Part shown: one piece after another, positions 16,797 through 24,877 of the stretch
Layout: every line of letters starts with the position of its first letter
Position numbering within the stretch: position 1 is the stretch's first letter
NCBI GenBank assembly: GCA_024398815.1
Contig: JAKSIL010000001.1
Location: forward strand, 87,238 to 151,237
Length of the DNA: 64,000 nucleotides
Direction of reading: 5' to 3'
Source: Fibrobacter sp.
Lineage (GTDB): Bacteria; Fibrobacterota; Fibrobacteria; Fibrobacterales; Fibrobacteraceae
Position numbers and translations under genes: made by a program
Notes under the pieces: generated by a model
What the model saw: only the letters and a program-made list of their open reading frames with translations
Told to the model about the DNA's origin: nothing
Databases searched by the model: none

Positions 16797-17882
16797 ATGT
16801 TTAGCGGCATTAAAGAATTTTGGAAAAAACAGGATACCCTGGAGAAAAAGTTCTTCTGGATGTTTTTTTCCGTGTGCTGCATTTGCGCCGTTTTTTCGAG
16901 CATCGCGAACTTGGTGGAACAAGTGGGGCTCGTTACATCGATTATCTGTTTCTGCAGCTGTGTCTTTTGCATTGCCGTGGGCGTATTCGCTTATAAGACT
17001 TCCATGTATTCCGTGAGTTGCTTTTGCATCGTCTTCCTGTTTTCGGGCCTTGTTTTTCCGGCGCTGTTCTTGCTGTGCGGGGGCATGCAGAGCGGAATGC
17101 CGTTTTTTTTGCTGGCCGGGCCGTTTATCAGCGCTTTTATCGAAAATAAAAAGCTCAAGGCCTGGGGGCTTTTCATCTCGTTGCTCGGATTTTTTACGGC
17201 GCTTGGCCTTATGTGGTACTTCCCCGAGTTTACGCACTCTCCCAAGAGCCCGAACGTGATGTACTTCGACATAGCCATGAGCTTTGTGACGGTCGGGGTC
17301 GGCATCTTTGCCGTGTGCAACTATGCGCTCTCTATGTATAAACTGGAATGGATGAAGCGCGAGGCCCTTTTGAATAAATTGGACCATCTTTCCAAGTGCG
17401 ATTCGCAGACCGGACTGTACAATCGTGGCTACTTTGTGCAAAAGTTCGAGAACATGGATTGGCGCCAAAAGGAAAGGGCGTATATTGCGCTTTTCTGCAT
17501 TGACGGGTTTAGGGATGTGAACGACTTGTACGGGCATCTTTTTGGCGACGATGTCATTTGTCGCATCGCCGAGTCCCTGCGCCAAAATGTGGATGAGAGC
17601 CAGGGCGAAATTGCCGTGAGGTATGGCAGCGAATCGTTTGTCTACATGATGGTTGCCGACAGCGAGGTGGAAGCCTATACCAAGGCCGACAAGATCCGTG
17701 AAATGGTGAACTTGCTGAACTGGCCCGAAAAACCGTCCTTCCATATAACGGTGAGTGGCGGATTTATTGCGTGCAATGGCGCCGATCCGCTGAATCCGGT
17801 GTCGCTTTTGCGCAAGGTCGACGAACTGCTCTACGAATCGAAGCCCAGCGCTCCGAATCGGATTCGCAGCAAGATTAGCTGA
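16797..17882 (+). CDS. Membrane GGDEF-domain protein with degenerate active site
   Basis: This 361-residue protein has about six membrane helices in the first 185 residues, a short linker (LLNKLDHLSKCDSQTGLYNRGYF) and a GGDEF domain (about 200-355). The domain keeps CIDGFRDVNDLYGHLFGDDV, but the signature GG(D/E)EF is replaced by GSESF (in RYGSESFVYM), with Ser for the second Gly and for an acidic residue. It is probably not an active diguanylate cyclase; a sensor, receptor or other nucleotide function is possible. AAGGAG lies 9 nt upstream of ATG 16797. Confidence 0.82.
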   Translation: MFSGIKEFWKKQDTLEKKFFWMFFSVCCICAVFSSIANLVEQVGLVTSIICFCSCVFCIAVGVFAYKTSMYSVSCFCIVFLFSGLVFPALFLLCGGMQSGMPFFLLAGPFISAFIENKKLKAWGLFISLLGFFTALGLMWYFPEFTHSPKSPNVMYFDIAMSFVTVGVGIFAVCNYALSMYKLEWMKREALLNKLDHLSKCDSQTGLYNRGYFVQKFENMDWRQKERAYIALFCIDGFRDVNDLYGHLFGDDVICRIAESLRQNVDESQGEIAVRYGSESFVYMMVADSEVEAYTKADKIREMVNLLNWPEKPSFHITVSGGFIACNGADPLNPVSLLRKVDELLYESKPSAPNRIRSKIS

Positions 17883-17886
17883 GCCG

Positions 17887-17908
17887 TTTGCCTTGGCAAA
17901 AATTTTTC
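17887..17908 (+). terminator. Possible terminator after the GGDEF gene
   Basis: The inverted repeat TTTGCC-TT-GGCAAA (17887-17900) is followed by AATTTTTCT, a few bases past the stop at 17882. Confidence 0.5.
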
Positions 17909-18022
17909 TGTTGATAAATTGTTGATTAGTTGTAATCCCTTCGGGGGATTTGTGCCTTTTTGCGCTAAAATTTGGGTCCGGAGCCTTGTAACCCCTTGAT
18001 TATTACGGGCTTTTTGCTAAAT

Positions 18023-18051
18023 TTGCGACTCAAAGAAAATTGCTTTTATAA
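18023..18051 (+). promoter_or_regulatory. rpmH operon promoter
   Basis: TTGCGA (18023-18028) and TTATAA (18046-18051) have a 17-nt spacer. AAAAAGG follows shortly before ATG 18064. Confidence 0.5.
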
Positions 18052-18063
18052 AAAGGTTTAATC

Positions 18064-18219
18064 ATGAAAAGAACATTTCAGCCTCATAATCGTAAGCGTG
18101 TGAACAAGCACGGTTTCATGACCCGTATGGAAGACCGTTGGGGTCGTGCAGTGTTGAGCCGTCGCCGCGCCAAGGGCCGCAAGCGCTTGACCATCAGCGA
18201 CTCCGTTTACAAGAAGTAA
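18064..18219 (+). CDS. rpmH: 50S ribosomal protein L34
   Basis: This 51-residue basic protein is recognisable over its whole length: [18 protein letters not shown], then a [21 protein letters not shown] block. It is short enough to be missed by length-filtered gene finders. It begins the classic rpmH-rnpA-yidD-yidC cluster, which in many bacteria lies near the replication origin; no dnaA gene or clear DnaA boxes are visible in this window. Confidence 0.97.
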   Translation: MKRTFQPHNRKRVNKHGFMTRMEDRWGRAVLSRRRAKGRKRLTISDSVYKK

Positions 18220-18226
18220 GTCGGGG

Positions 18227-18592
18227 CTGGCAATCGCCACTCTGCGTTCTTACCGGCTGCCGACACAGCCTGCTTATCGGCAAGTAGCCGTCCAGGGAAA
18301 GTTTGTCCGCGCATCTTCATTGACGATGCGTTGGATTGAAAGCCCGGACGGTTTTTGTCGTTTTTGCTTTTTGGCGAAAAAGAAGAATGGTAACGCCGTT
18401 TACCGTAACCGGTGCCGCAGAATTTTACGTCCTCTCTTTTTTGGAATGGTGCCCTCCATCAAGAAGCCCGTGTGGGCCATGGTCGTGGTGACTGACAGTT
18501 CCGAGGAGATGACGGCGGAACGCCTCAGGGAATCGGCTTTCAAGATTTTCCGCAAGATGGAATGGAACGGCGCCGATGTGGGCGAAGGTTAA
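18227..18592 (+). CDS. rnpA: Ribonuclease P protein component, start codon uncertain
   Basis: The frame encodes RnpA: RLPTQPAYRQVAVQGKFVRA, then the RNR-type motif GNAVYRNRCRRILR and a C-terminal FKIFRKMEW. The protein helps RNase P RNA mature tRNA 5' ends. The frame opens after a TGA at 18188-18190 inside rpmH, and there is no ATG, GTG or TTG until TTG 18320, which would remove about 30 conserved residues. CTG codons at 18227 (after GTCGGGG) or 18242 are candidate starts; 18227 is used here with low certainty. The 3' end overlaps yidD by 17 bp. Confidence 0.8.
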   Translation: MAIATLRSYRLPTQPAYRQVAVQGKFVRASSLTMRWIESPDGFCRFCFLAKKKNGNAVYRNRCRRILRPLFFGMVPSIKKPVWAMVVVTDSSEEMTAERLRESAFKIFRKMEWNGADVGEG

Positions 18593-18827
18593 AAAAGTCC
18601 TTGTTTGGCTGCTTGTTGCGCCAATCCGACTATACCAGATTGTCCATCCCTTTTTTTTCAGGGGAGTATGCCGGTTCCAACCGACCTGTTCTCAGTATGC
18701 AATTGAGGCCATCCGGGTCCACGGACCCTTCAAAGGTTTCTATCTTGCTGTTTTTAGAATTTTAAGATGCAACCCCTTCTGCAAGGGCGGATTCGATCCG
18801 GTTCCGCCCAGAAAGGATAAAAGATGA
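18576..18827 (+). CDS. yidD: Membrane protein insertion efficiency factor
   Basis: This 83-residue protein has the YidD pattern: an N-terminal amphipathic stretch (VWLLVAPIRLYQ), CRFQPTCSQYAIEAI, then GFYLAVFRILRCNPFCKGGFDPVP. It assists YidC/Sec insertion at the inner membrane. Its start lies inside the rnpA 3' end, and its stop overlaps the yidC start as ATGA. Confidence 0.94.
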   Translation: MWAKVKKVLVWLLVAPIRLYQIVHPFFFRGVCRFQPTCSQYAIEAIRVHGPFKGFYLAVFRILRCNPFCKGGFDPVPPRKDKR

Positions 18828-20725
18828 ACAAGAATACCATAATCGGTTCTATTTTCATTGCGATTATTGTCATCTGGTGGATGGCTTCCAACTCTGCGCA
18901 AGCGGAGGCTCAGGCTGCCGCCAAGGCGAAGGCCAAGGAAGTCGCGGCTGCCCAGGCTGCAGAGGCGTCCAAGAATGCCCCTGCCGCAAGCGAACTGGTA
19001 CTTCCGGTCGATTCGCCTGCTGTCAAGGCGCCGCCGGTGCTTGGCGCCGCTCCGGCCGCAGACGTGGCTGTCGACTCCGCGAAGGTCGCCACCGATTCTT
19101 CTGCTGCGCTTGCCTCTACGGCTGATAGCGCTGCACAGTCTGCAGCGGAGGCCGCCCCTGTAGCTACGGTCGTCAAGGAACGCACTGTGACGGTTGAAAC
19201 CGACAAGTTCATCATGACCCTCACGAACAAGGGCGGCAAGGTCCAGAGCGTCATCGTAAAGGCTCTGGCCGACAGTACCGGCAAGTTCCCCGAACTTATC
19301 CAGGATTCCGCCCTGGGCGCCCTGGACCTCAAGCTCGGCGCCGCCGACTTGAGCGAAGCCCTGTTCGATGTAGGAGACGCTCCCGAATGGATTACCGTCG
19401 ATGGCGACACTAGCGTGCAGTTCTCCTTCGCTGACGTGAACGGCAACAAGGTCGTCCGCGGTTACGCCTTTACGAAGACTGGCGCCGCCGTCCGTCAAGA
19501 AAACAAGTTCGAGGGATTCCGCCCGGAAAGCTACGAACTCATGTGGAAGGGCGGCATGAAGGAAACGGAAGTGTTCCCGGAGGGCAGGTCGTTTAACGCT
19601 GCCAGCTACTACTTCAGCGAAGTCATCTACAGAAACAACGAGATTACCGAACGCGAAACCTTCAAGGATGCCATGACGCTTGACGAGGCGAACTACTACT
19701 GGGTAGGTCTGCGTCGTAAGTACGCCGCCATGTCGGTGCAGTTCGACAAGCCGGTTCCCGCAAAGGTCAGCGCCAAGCATTTCAAAGTGCAAGGCGATTC
19801 TACCGCTGATCCGGGAACTTACAGCCTCTCCATCGCCGATGAACTTCGCGGCGCGACGAGCTTCGGCTACAACTTCATGGTGCTCCCGCTGCAGTGGGAC
19901 GAAGTGGAATCCCTGGGCAAGGGATACGAAAAGGTCATCGTGACCGGCTCCAAGTGGTTCCCCGGTTCCAGCGTGTGGTTCGTATGGATTTGCAAGTGGC
20001 TCTTGAAGCTGCTGCAGTTCCTCTACCAGTTGATTCCGAACTATGGCGTGGCCATCATCCTTTTGACTTTTATCGTCCGTGGCATTACCACTCCGTTTAC
20101 CATCAAGCAGATCAAGGCCATGCGCCCCATGGCCGAACTCAAGCCCGAAATTGAAAAGATCAACGTGAAGTATCGCAGCGATCCCAAGGCCAAGCAGGCT
20201 GCCATGATGGAACTTTACCAGAAGCATGGCGTGAACCCGATGGCGGGTTGCACGGGATGCCTTCCGATGCTTATCCAGATGCCGATTTTCATGGGCTTGT
20301 TCTTTGTGCTCGGTCGTGCGCTGGAACTTCGCGGCATGCCGGCATTCCTCTGGATTTCGGACCTCAGCCGTAGCGATGTGGTGTGGACGGGATTCAGCAT
20401 TCCGTATGTGATGCCCTCCGGTCTTGCCATTCTTCCGTGGATCATGGTGGTCTCCACTTACTTCCAGACCAAGGTGACCATGGGCTCCAGCGCCGGTATG
20501 GACCCTGCCCAGCAGAAGATGATGGTGTGGATGATGCCCGCCATGATGTTCTTCTTCAGTGCTGTGATGCCTTCTGGCCTCGTGCTCTACTGGATCATTT
20601 CGAATATCTGGACCATCGTTCAGTACAAGTTCATCAACAGCAGATTCATTCCCGCTCCGGCAGGTTCCTCCAAGCTCAACGGCAAGAATGTGAAGGACGC
20701 CGAAATCGTCAAGAAGAAAAAATAA
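18824..20725 (+). CDS. yidC: Membrane protein insertase YidC
   Basis: The 633-residue protein has one N-terminal transmembrane helix (about 4-20), then an unusually Ala/Ser/Asp/Pro-rich linker (about 25-118), the periplasmic beta-supersandwich domain (about 120-370), and the conserved C-terminal insertase core with five membrane helices (LIPNYGVAIILLTFIVRG, then MAGCTGCLPMLIQMPIFMGL). The hydrophilic-groove Arg is present in VRGIT. The basic tail NVKDAEIVKKKK ends the protein. It is last in the rpmH cluster and is followed by a terminator. Confidence 0.96.
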   Translation: MNKNTIIGSIFIAIIVIWWMASNSAQAEAQAAAKAKAKEVAAAQAAEASKNAPAASELVLPVDSPAVKAPPVLGAAPAADVAVDSAKVATDSSAALASTADSAAQSAAEAAPVATVVKERTVTVETDKFIMTLTNKGGKVQSVIVKALADSTGKFPELIQDSALGALDLKLGAADLSEALFDVGDAPEWITVDGDTSVQFSFADVNGNKVVRGYAFTKTGAAVRQENKFEGFRPESYELMWKGGMKETEVFPEGRSFNAASYYFSEVIYRNNEITERETFKDAMTLDEANYYWVGLRRKYAAMSVQFDKPVPAKVSAKHFKVQGDSTADPGTYSLSIADELRGATSFGYNFMVLPLQWDEVESLGKGYEKVIVTGSKWFPGSSVWFVWICKWLLKLLQFLYQLIPNYGVAIILLTFIVRGITTPFTIKQIKAMRPMAELKPEIEKINVKYRSDPKAKQAAMMELYQKHGVNPMAGCTGCLPMLIQMPIFMGLFFVLGRALELRGMPAFLWISDLSRSDVVWTGFSIPYVMPSGLAILPWIMVVSTYFQTKVTMGSSAGMDPAQQKMMVWMMPAMMFFFSAVMPSGLVLYWIISNIWTIVQYKFINSRFIPAPAGSSKLNGKNVKDAEIVKKKK

Positions 20726-20759
20726 TGGATAGGCGCTTGCGCCGAGAAATTAAAACTTT

Positions 20760-21680
20760 TTATTGCCCGTCATTCTTGACGGGCTTTTTAAATAGTTTGT
20801 TCTTGATTTTCGTGGCGAAGTTCAAGGCGGGCCACAGTATTTTGCGCTGGGCCGTTTCGCGCAACGAGGTGGGGAGCCATTTCTCGTCAAAGTCGGGTGC
20901 GAGCCCCGCCTGCTTTACGAGTTCGGCGTAGTTGGCGTGGAGCGAATCGTATTCGCCGTTTTCTATAAAGCGGAGTTGTTCTTTATAAGTGTACACGCCT
21001 TGCAAAAGCTTTACCTTGATGAATCCTGCCCCCTGGCGAATCAGTTCCGGGTAGGCGAACGAAGCCTGCTTTTCTGTCTGGAAAATTGAATCCATGTGGA
21101 CGCCAGCGTCCATGAAGCTGTCGCTCAATGGAAATTGCAGGTTGCGCGCCAAATTTTGCGGCGTGTCCTGCTCGGGAGTTTCGAACAGGAACATGTAAAA
21201 GGCGCCTAAGGCCGGCTGCTTCATGTACAGGAAGAAGGTGAGCAGGTGTGGCGAAAACTCGTTGGAGCATGTGAGCGAAACGACGTCGGCGGAACTATTT
21301 TCGGCCTGTTCGAAATACTCGGAGAATTTGTTCTGGTAGTAGATGACGGAATCGTTTAGCAGCAGAAGTCGCTCAAGATTGTTGATGGACGATTCCTGCT
21401 GACCTGCGCAATTGGCGCTTGCGATGCTGTTCGAACGGAGCTGCAGGTAGCGACGGTACATGCCGAAATCGAATCCGTGGTTTTCGGTGAAGAAAAGCTC
21501 GATGTCGTTGTCGGCGAGGAACTCGTAGGTCTCGTTCGAAAGTTCGCGACTGTTAGTCAAAAGCACCACATGAAAATCGGTTTCGGATAAATGCTTTAAC
21601 GCAAACTTTATATAGCCCGGAAGTTCTTTCCCGGTCTGGTAGCTTGCGTAAAGCGCGATTTTCGTGTGTGCATTAGACAT
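20760..21680 (-). CDS. Rhamnan synthesis F-like glycosyltransferase
   Basis: This 306-residue protein resembles RgpF-like proteins: the N-terminal strand KIALYASYQTGKELPGYI, then VVLLTNSREL, ENHGFDFGMYRRYL (about 70-83) and LLLLNDSVIYY (about 107-117), the usual order for this family. It probably transfers sugars in surface polysaccharide synthesis. It starts 3 bp after the rnr stop and is the last gene of plsC-rnr-rgpF-like. Its final codons form the yidC terminator hairpin on the other strand. Confidence 0.7.
   Translation of the reverse strand: MSNAHTKIALYASYQTGKELPGYIKFALKHLSETDFHVVLLTNSRELSNETYEFLADNDIELFFTENHGFDFGMYRRYLQLRSNSIASANCAGQQESSINNLERLLLLNDSVIYYQNKFSEYFEQAENSSADVVSLTCSNEFSPHLLTFFLYMKQPALGAFYMFLFETPEQDTPQNLARNLQFPLSDSFMDAGVHMDSIFQTEKQASFAYPELIRQGAGFIKVKLLQGVYTYKEQLRFIENGEYDSLHANYAELVKQAGLAPDFDEKWLPTSLRETAQRKILWPALNFATKIKNKLFKKPVKNDGQ
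20765..20789 (+). terminator. yidC terminator embedded in the 3' end of the convergent gene
   Basis: The stem GCCCGTCA/TGACGGGC (20765-20772 with 20777-20784) is followed by TTTTT. On the opposite strand the same bases encode the last residues (KPVKNDGQ) of the gene at 20760-21680. Confidence 0.85.
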
Positions 21681-21683
21681 ATT

Positions 21684-24056
21684 TTACCTTCGGCCGCTAC
21701 GGCCACGGCCTCCGCGCCCCTTGGCTAGTTTTTCGCCAAAGGCCTTGGGTCCGGATTTCTTGTTGGACTTGCCTCCGCGATCATTTCCGCCGCTGGAACG
21801 TCCGCGTGCTTCTGAGGAACGTCCGCGGCCGTGCTCGCCGAAATCGGCGGATCGCTTGCGATCGCGGCTGCGCTTCATGGGCATGTATTCCGGTTCGTCG
21901 TCGAATCCGCCACCGGCAAAGTCGTCGAAGTTTTCGTCGGGCTGGCTTACGTAGCCGAGAGCTTCCGCAGCCGCTGCACGGTCCGCGCGTTCGCTTACGT
22001 CGCGTTCGCCTTGGCGGCGTTTCTTCTTCGGTTCGCTGCTGAGCTTCTCGAGAATGCTGAAGTCGGCCTGGCCGCGTAGAGGATCTACGCGGAGTAGGCG
22101 CACCATCACCTTGTCTCCTCTGCGGAATGTGCGCCCACTGCGCTTCCCGTAGGCCAAGCCTTGGTCCGGATTGAATACATAGTAGTCGTCACCTGCGATA
22201 TCGCGGAAGCGCACCAGGCCTTCGGCAATCGGGTCTGCGATGGAAACGTAGATGCCCCATTCCTCGATTCCCGTGACGCTTGCTTCGAAGTCGTCGCCCA
22301 GGCGGCTCTTCAAAATCCAGCAACTGCAGACCTTGATGGAAATGCGTTCCACCTTCATGTTCTTGATTTCGTTCGCCGAAATCAGGTCGCATACTTCAAT
22401 CACGCTGTTCGTGCGCTCGGCTTCGATGTCCTTGCCTTTGCGGGCGAGTTCACGATGGCACCAGAGGTCCGCGTAACGGCGAATCGGCGAAGTGAAGTGG
22501 CTGTAGTCCTGCCAGTTCAAGGCGAAGTGCCCGAAACTGTTGCTGTCGTAATGCGCCTTCTGCATGCTGCGCAGAATGCGGTTCGTAAGTGTTTCGTCGT
22601 CGCCCGCGCGCTTCACCAAGTGCTGGTAAAGTTTGAAGGCGACCGGATTCAAGTTCGTATCGCCGCTGCGGGGCTTGCCCAAGTCGCGGAGCATCACCGG
22701 GGAATCCTTGAACAAGTCCGGGTACATGTAGTACAGTTCCATGATGTCCTTGGTGTCGGGCGCTTCGTGGATACGGTAGATGCCCTGCAGTTTGCGCTTG
22801 GCGAGTTCCTTCGCGCAGCAGTTGTTCGCAATGAGCATGCATTCTTCCACCCACGAATTGCTTTCGTCGGTTTCGCGCGGTACGATTTTTTCGGGTTCGC
22901 CTTTTTCGTTGAACTTGCAACCGTATTCGGTACTCTTGAATTCCAGCAGACCTTCCTTGGTGCGGTTGATTTTCAAGAGTTTCGTGACTTCGGCGAGCGC
23001 CTTGATGTCGTCGTCGCCGTTTTCCATCATCACCACGGCCTGCTGGTAGGTGATGGATTTGGTAATCTTCACGATACTGCGGTGGAAATCCCAACTGAGC
23101 ACGTTCGCATCCTTGTCGAGTTCCATCATGCAGGTGAATGCGCAGCGGTCCACGCCTTCGTGCAGACTGCATACGTTGCTCGAAAGTTTTTCCGGGAGCA
23201 TGGGCACGGCGGTCCACGGCAGATACTGCGTGTAACTGCGTTCCAGGGCCTCTTCGTCCAAGTCGCTTCCTTCGGGTACGTAGTAACTCACGTCGGCGAT
23301 GTGCACGCCGAGTTTAAAGCCGCCGCCGGGCAGCCTTTCGACGCTGATGGCGTCGTCGTGGTCCATGGCGCCTTCCGGGTCGATGCAGAGGATGGTCAGG
23401 TTGCGGTAATCGACGCGGCCCTTGAAATCCTTGCCGCATGGTTCCTTGATGCCATCCACGTATTTCTTGACGGCGGGGCTGAAGTCCTTCGGGAGGTTGC
23501 TTTCTTCCATGAACTTCGTCTTGACTTCGTCCCAACTGATGTTCATCGCTTCGGCGGTGCGGTCCACCTTGGCTAAGTAACTGTGCTTGAGTTTCGGGTG
23601 CGGGTACAGCGTGAAACTGATGGTCTCGCCTTCTTTGCCGGGGGCGGTGCGCCTGTGGCACATCTCGTAGACCTTGCCGGTTTCGAGTTCGTGCACTTCC
23701 CAGGCTTCTTCGCCGGTCTGGTGCAGAATGCCGCGCTTGACGCGTGTTTCGTTTTCCTTGTCGTTCTGGCGACGGCTGCGGGCACCGGGGCGGCGATTGT
23801 CTTCGACGCCCTGTTCCGCGAATTTGCGACGGCGCTTTTCCTCTTTTTCTTCGAGCGGTTCGCCATCGCCCAGTTGGTATTCCTTGTGGCTAGTGCGCTT
23901 CAAAAGACCGCGCTCCACCATGTCGGCGAGCAACTGCTTGAAAGCCATCTTCTGTTTTTTCGGAAGCCCCAGGGCGCCACGGAGTTGGCTCCCCACCATA
24001 GGTTCGTCACGGAGTATAGCGATAATCTGTTCTTCGCTAGGTAAACGGTTTGGCAT
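21684..24056 (-). CDS. rnr: Ribonuclease R
   Basis: This 790-residue 3'-5' exoribonuclease has an N-terminal winged-helix-like part (PSEEQIIAILRD), cold-shock domains (about 115-260), and the RNB catalytic domain starting at LTILCIDPEGAMDHDDAIS, whose Asp cluster binds Mg2+. The S1 domain (about 630-710) is followed by a long Arg/Lys/Gly/Ser-rich tail (about 715-790). ATG 24056 is chosen over the longer upstream reading because AAGGAGG lies just upstream and the plsC stop is one base away. It degrades structured RNA in the cytoplasm. Confidence 0.93.
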   Translation of the reverse strand: MPNRLPSEEQIIAILRDEPMVGSQLRGALGLPKKQKMAFKQLLADMVERGLLKRTSHKEYQLGDGEPLEEKEEKRRRKFAEQGVEDNRRPGARSRRQNDKENETRVKRGILHQTGEEAWEVHELETGKVYEMCHRRTAPGKEGETISFTLYPHPKLKHSYLAKVDRTAEAMNISWDEVKTKFMEESNLPKDFSPAVKKYVDGIKEPCGKDFKGRVDYRNLTILCIDPEGAMDHDDAISVERLPGGGFKLGVHIADVSYYVPEGSDLDEEALERSYTQYLPWTAVPMLPEKLSSNVCSLHEGVDRCAFTCMMELDKDANVLSWDFHRSIVKITKSITYQQAVVMMENGDDDIKALAEVTKLLKINRTKEGLLEFKSTEYGCKFNEKGEPEKIVPRETDESNSWVEECMLIANNCCAKELAKRKLQGIYRIHEAPDTKDIMELYYMYPDLFKDSPVMLRDLGKPRSGDTNLNPVAFKLYQHLVKRAGDDETLTNRILRSMQKAHYDSNSFGHFALNWQDYSHFTSPIRRYADLWCHRELARKGKDIEAERTNSVIEVCDLISANEIKNMKVERISIKVCSCWILKSRLGDDFEASVTGIEEWGIYVSIADPIAEGLVRFRDIAGDDYYVFNPDQGLAYGKRSGRTFRRGDKVMVRLLRVDPLRGQADFSILEKLSSEPKKKRRQGERDVSERADRAAAAEALGYVSQPDENFDDFAGGGFDDEPEYMPMKRSRDRKRSADFGEHGRGRSSEARGRSSGGNDRGGKSNKKSGPKAFGEKLAKGRGGRGRSGRR

Positions 24057-24057
24057 T

Positions 24058-24807
24058 TTAGGCCTCCTTAACTTCTGCTGCGGCTGCAGCAATTTCCGCT
24101 TGCTTGTAAGGCATTGCGGATTCAATCAAATCGTGCATTTCGTCGCGGAGTTCGGCCATCGGCTTGTCGGCATAGGATTCTGCCTTGACGAGAGGATGGA
24201 CGACAATCTTGACTTCACCGCCGTACACGGCCCACTTGACTTTGGGCAGATGTTCGCCGGTATTTATTAATGTAATAGGTAATATGTCAAAGTGGTGCTC
24301 TTTCGCCATGCGAAATATTCCATTTTGGAACTTGAGCATGCGTCCGTCTTCGGTGCGGTGCCCTTCGGGGAATACGGCGAAGTTGTATCCGTTCGCGATT
24401 CGTTCGGCGACGGCGTTTCCCATGCCGGCATTCATGCGCGGGTTCTTGTGCACCGGAATGCAGCCGACGTTGTTTATGACCCATCCAAAAATGGGGGCCT
24501 TCCAGAGGCTGGCCTTTGCCATGAACGCCGCATTGGCGATAGAGTGCCAGATGACATTCGTGTCCATGAAGCTCTGGTGGTTCGCTATCATCACGAAACC
24601 CTTTTTCTGAGGGATGTTTTCGGCACCTTCGACGCTTACTTTTATACGGAAAAGCTTGAAGACGATGTGCGTAAAATGGAAACGGCAGACGTTCGTGATT
24701 TCTTCTTTGTGGTGGGTGATTTTTTTGTAGATGATGTAGGGGGTTCCAAGAATCATCATCCCGGCAAAAACGGTCAGGTAATAGAGAAATGCCAATAGTG
24801 CTCGCAT
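24058..24807 (-). CDS. plsC: 1-acyl-sn-glycerol-3-phosphate acyltransferase
   Basis: This 249-residue inner-membrane enzyme makes phosphatidic acid. It has an N-terminal hydrophobic helix (LLAFLYYLTVFAGMMIL), the acyltransferase motif NHQSFMDT (HX4D), and the glycerol-phosphate site FPEGHRTEDGRM. ATG 24807 is chosen because an upstream in-frame ATG (24858) would place the first codons inside the terminator at 24821-24846. One base separates its stop from the rnr start. Confidence 0.9.
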   Translation of the reverse strand: MRALLAFLYYLTVFAGMMILGTPYIIYKKITHHKEEITNVCRFHFTHIVFKLFRIKVSVEGAENIPQKKGFVMIANHQSFMDTNVIWHSIANAAFMAKASLWKAPIFGWVINNVGCIPVHKNPRMNAGMGNAVAERIANGYNFAVFPEGHRTEDGRMLKFQNGIFRMAKEHHFDILPITLINTGEHLPKVKWAVYGGEVKIVVHPLVKAESYADKPMAELRDEMHDLIESAMPYKQAEIAAAAAEVKEA

Positions 24808-24820
24808 ATTTGAAACATAC

Positions 24821-24846
24821 AAAAAAATCTGCCCAAGAGGACAGAT
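24821..24846 (-). terminator. Terminator of the eight-gene hisE-pyrC run
   Basis: On the minus strand ATCTGTCC pairs with GGGCAGAT around loop TCTT, followed by seven T residues. It lies 32 bp past the pyrC stop and upstream of plsC. Confidence 0.85.
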
Positions 24847-24877
24847 GTTTTTGCTCATTTTTCTGTTGAGACGGAAT

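Noticed and set aside
17883..18063. Replication origin near rpmH
   Set aside because: The rpmH-yidC cluster is often near oriC, but no dnaA gene or clear DnaA boxes are seen here.
18740..20227. 495-codon minus-strand frame opposite yidC
   Set aside because: Shadow of yidC and yidD, with no motif and no start signal.
22161..23576. 471-codon plus-strand frame opposite rnr
   Set aside because: Antisense shadow of RNase R produced by codon bias; no recognisable protein.
24808..24858. Longer plsC start at 24858
   Set aside because: It would place the first codons inside the pyrC terminator; ATG 24807 gives a normal PlsC.
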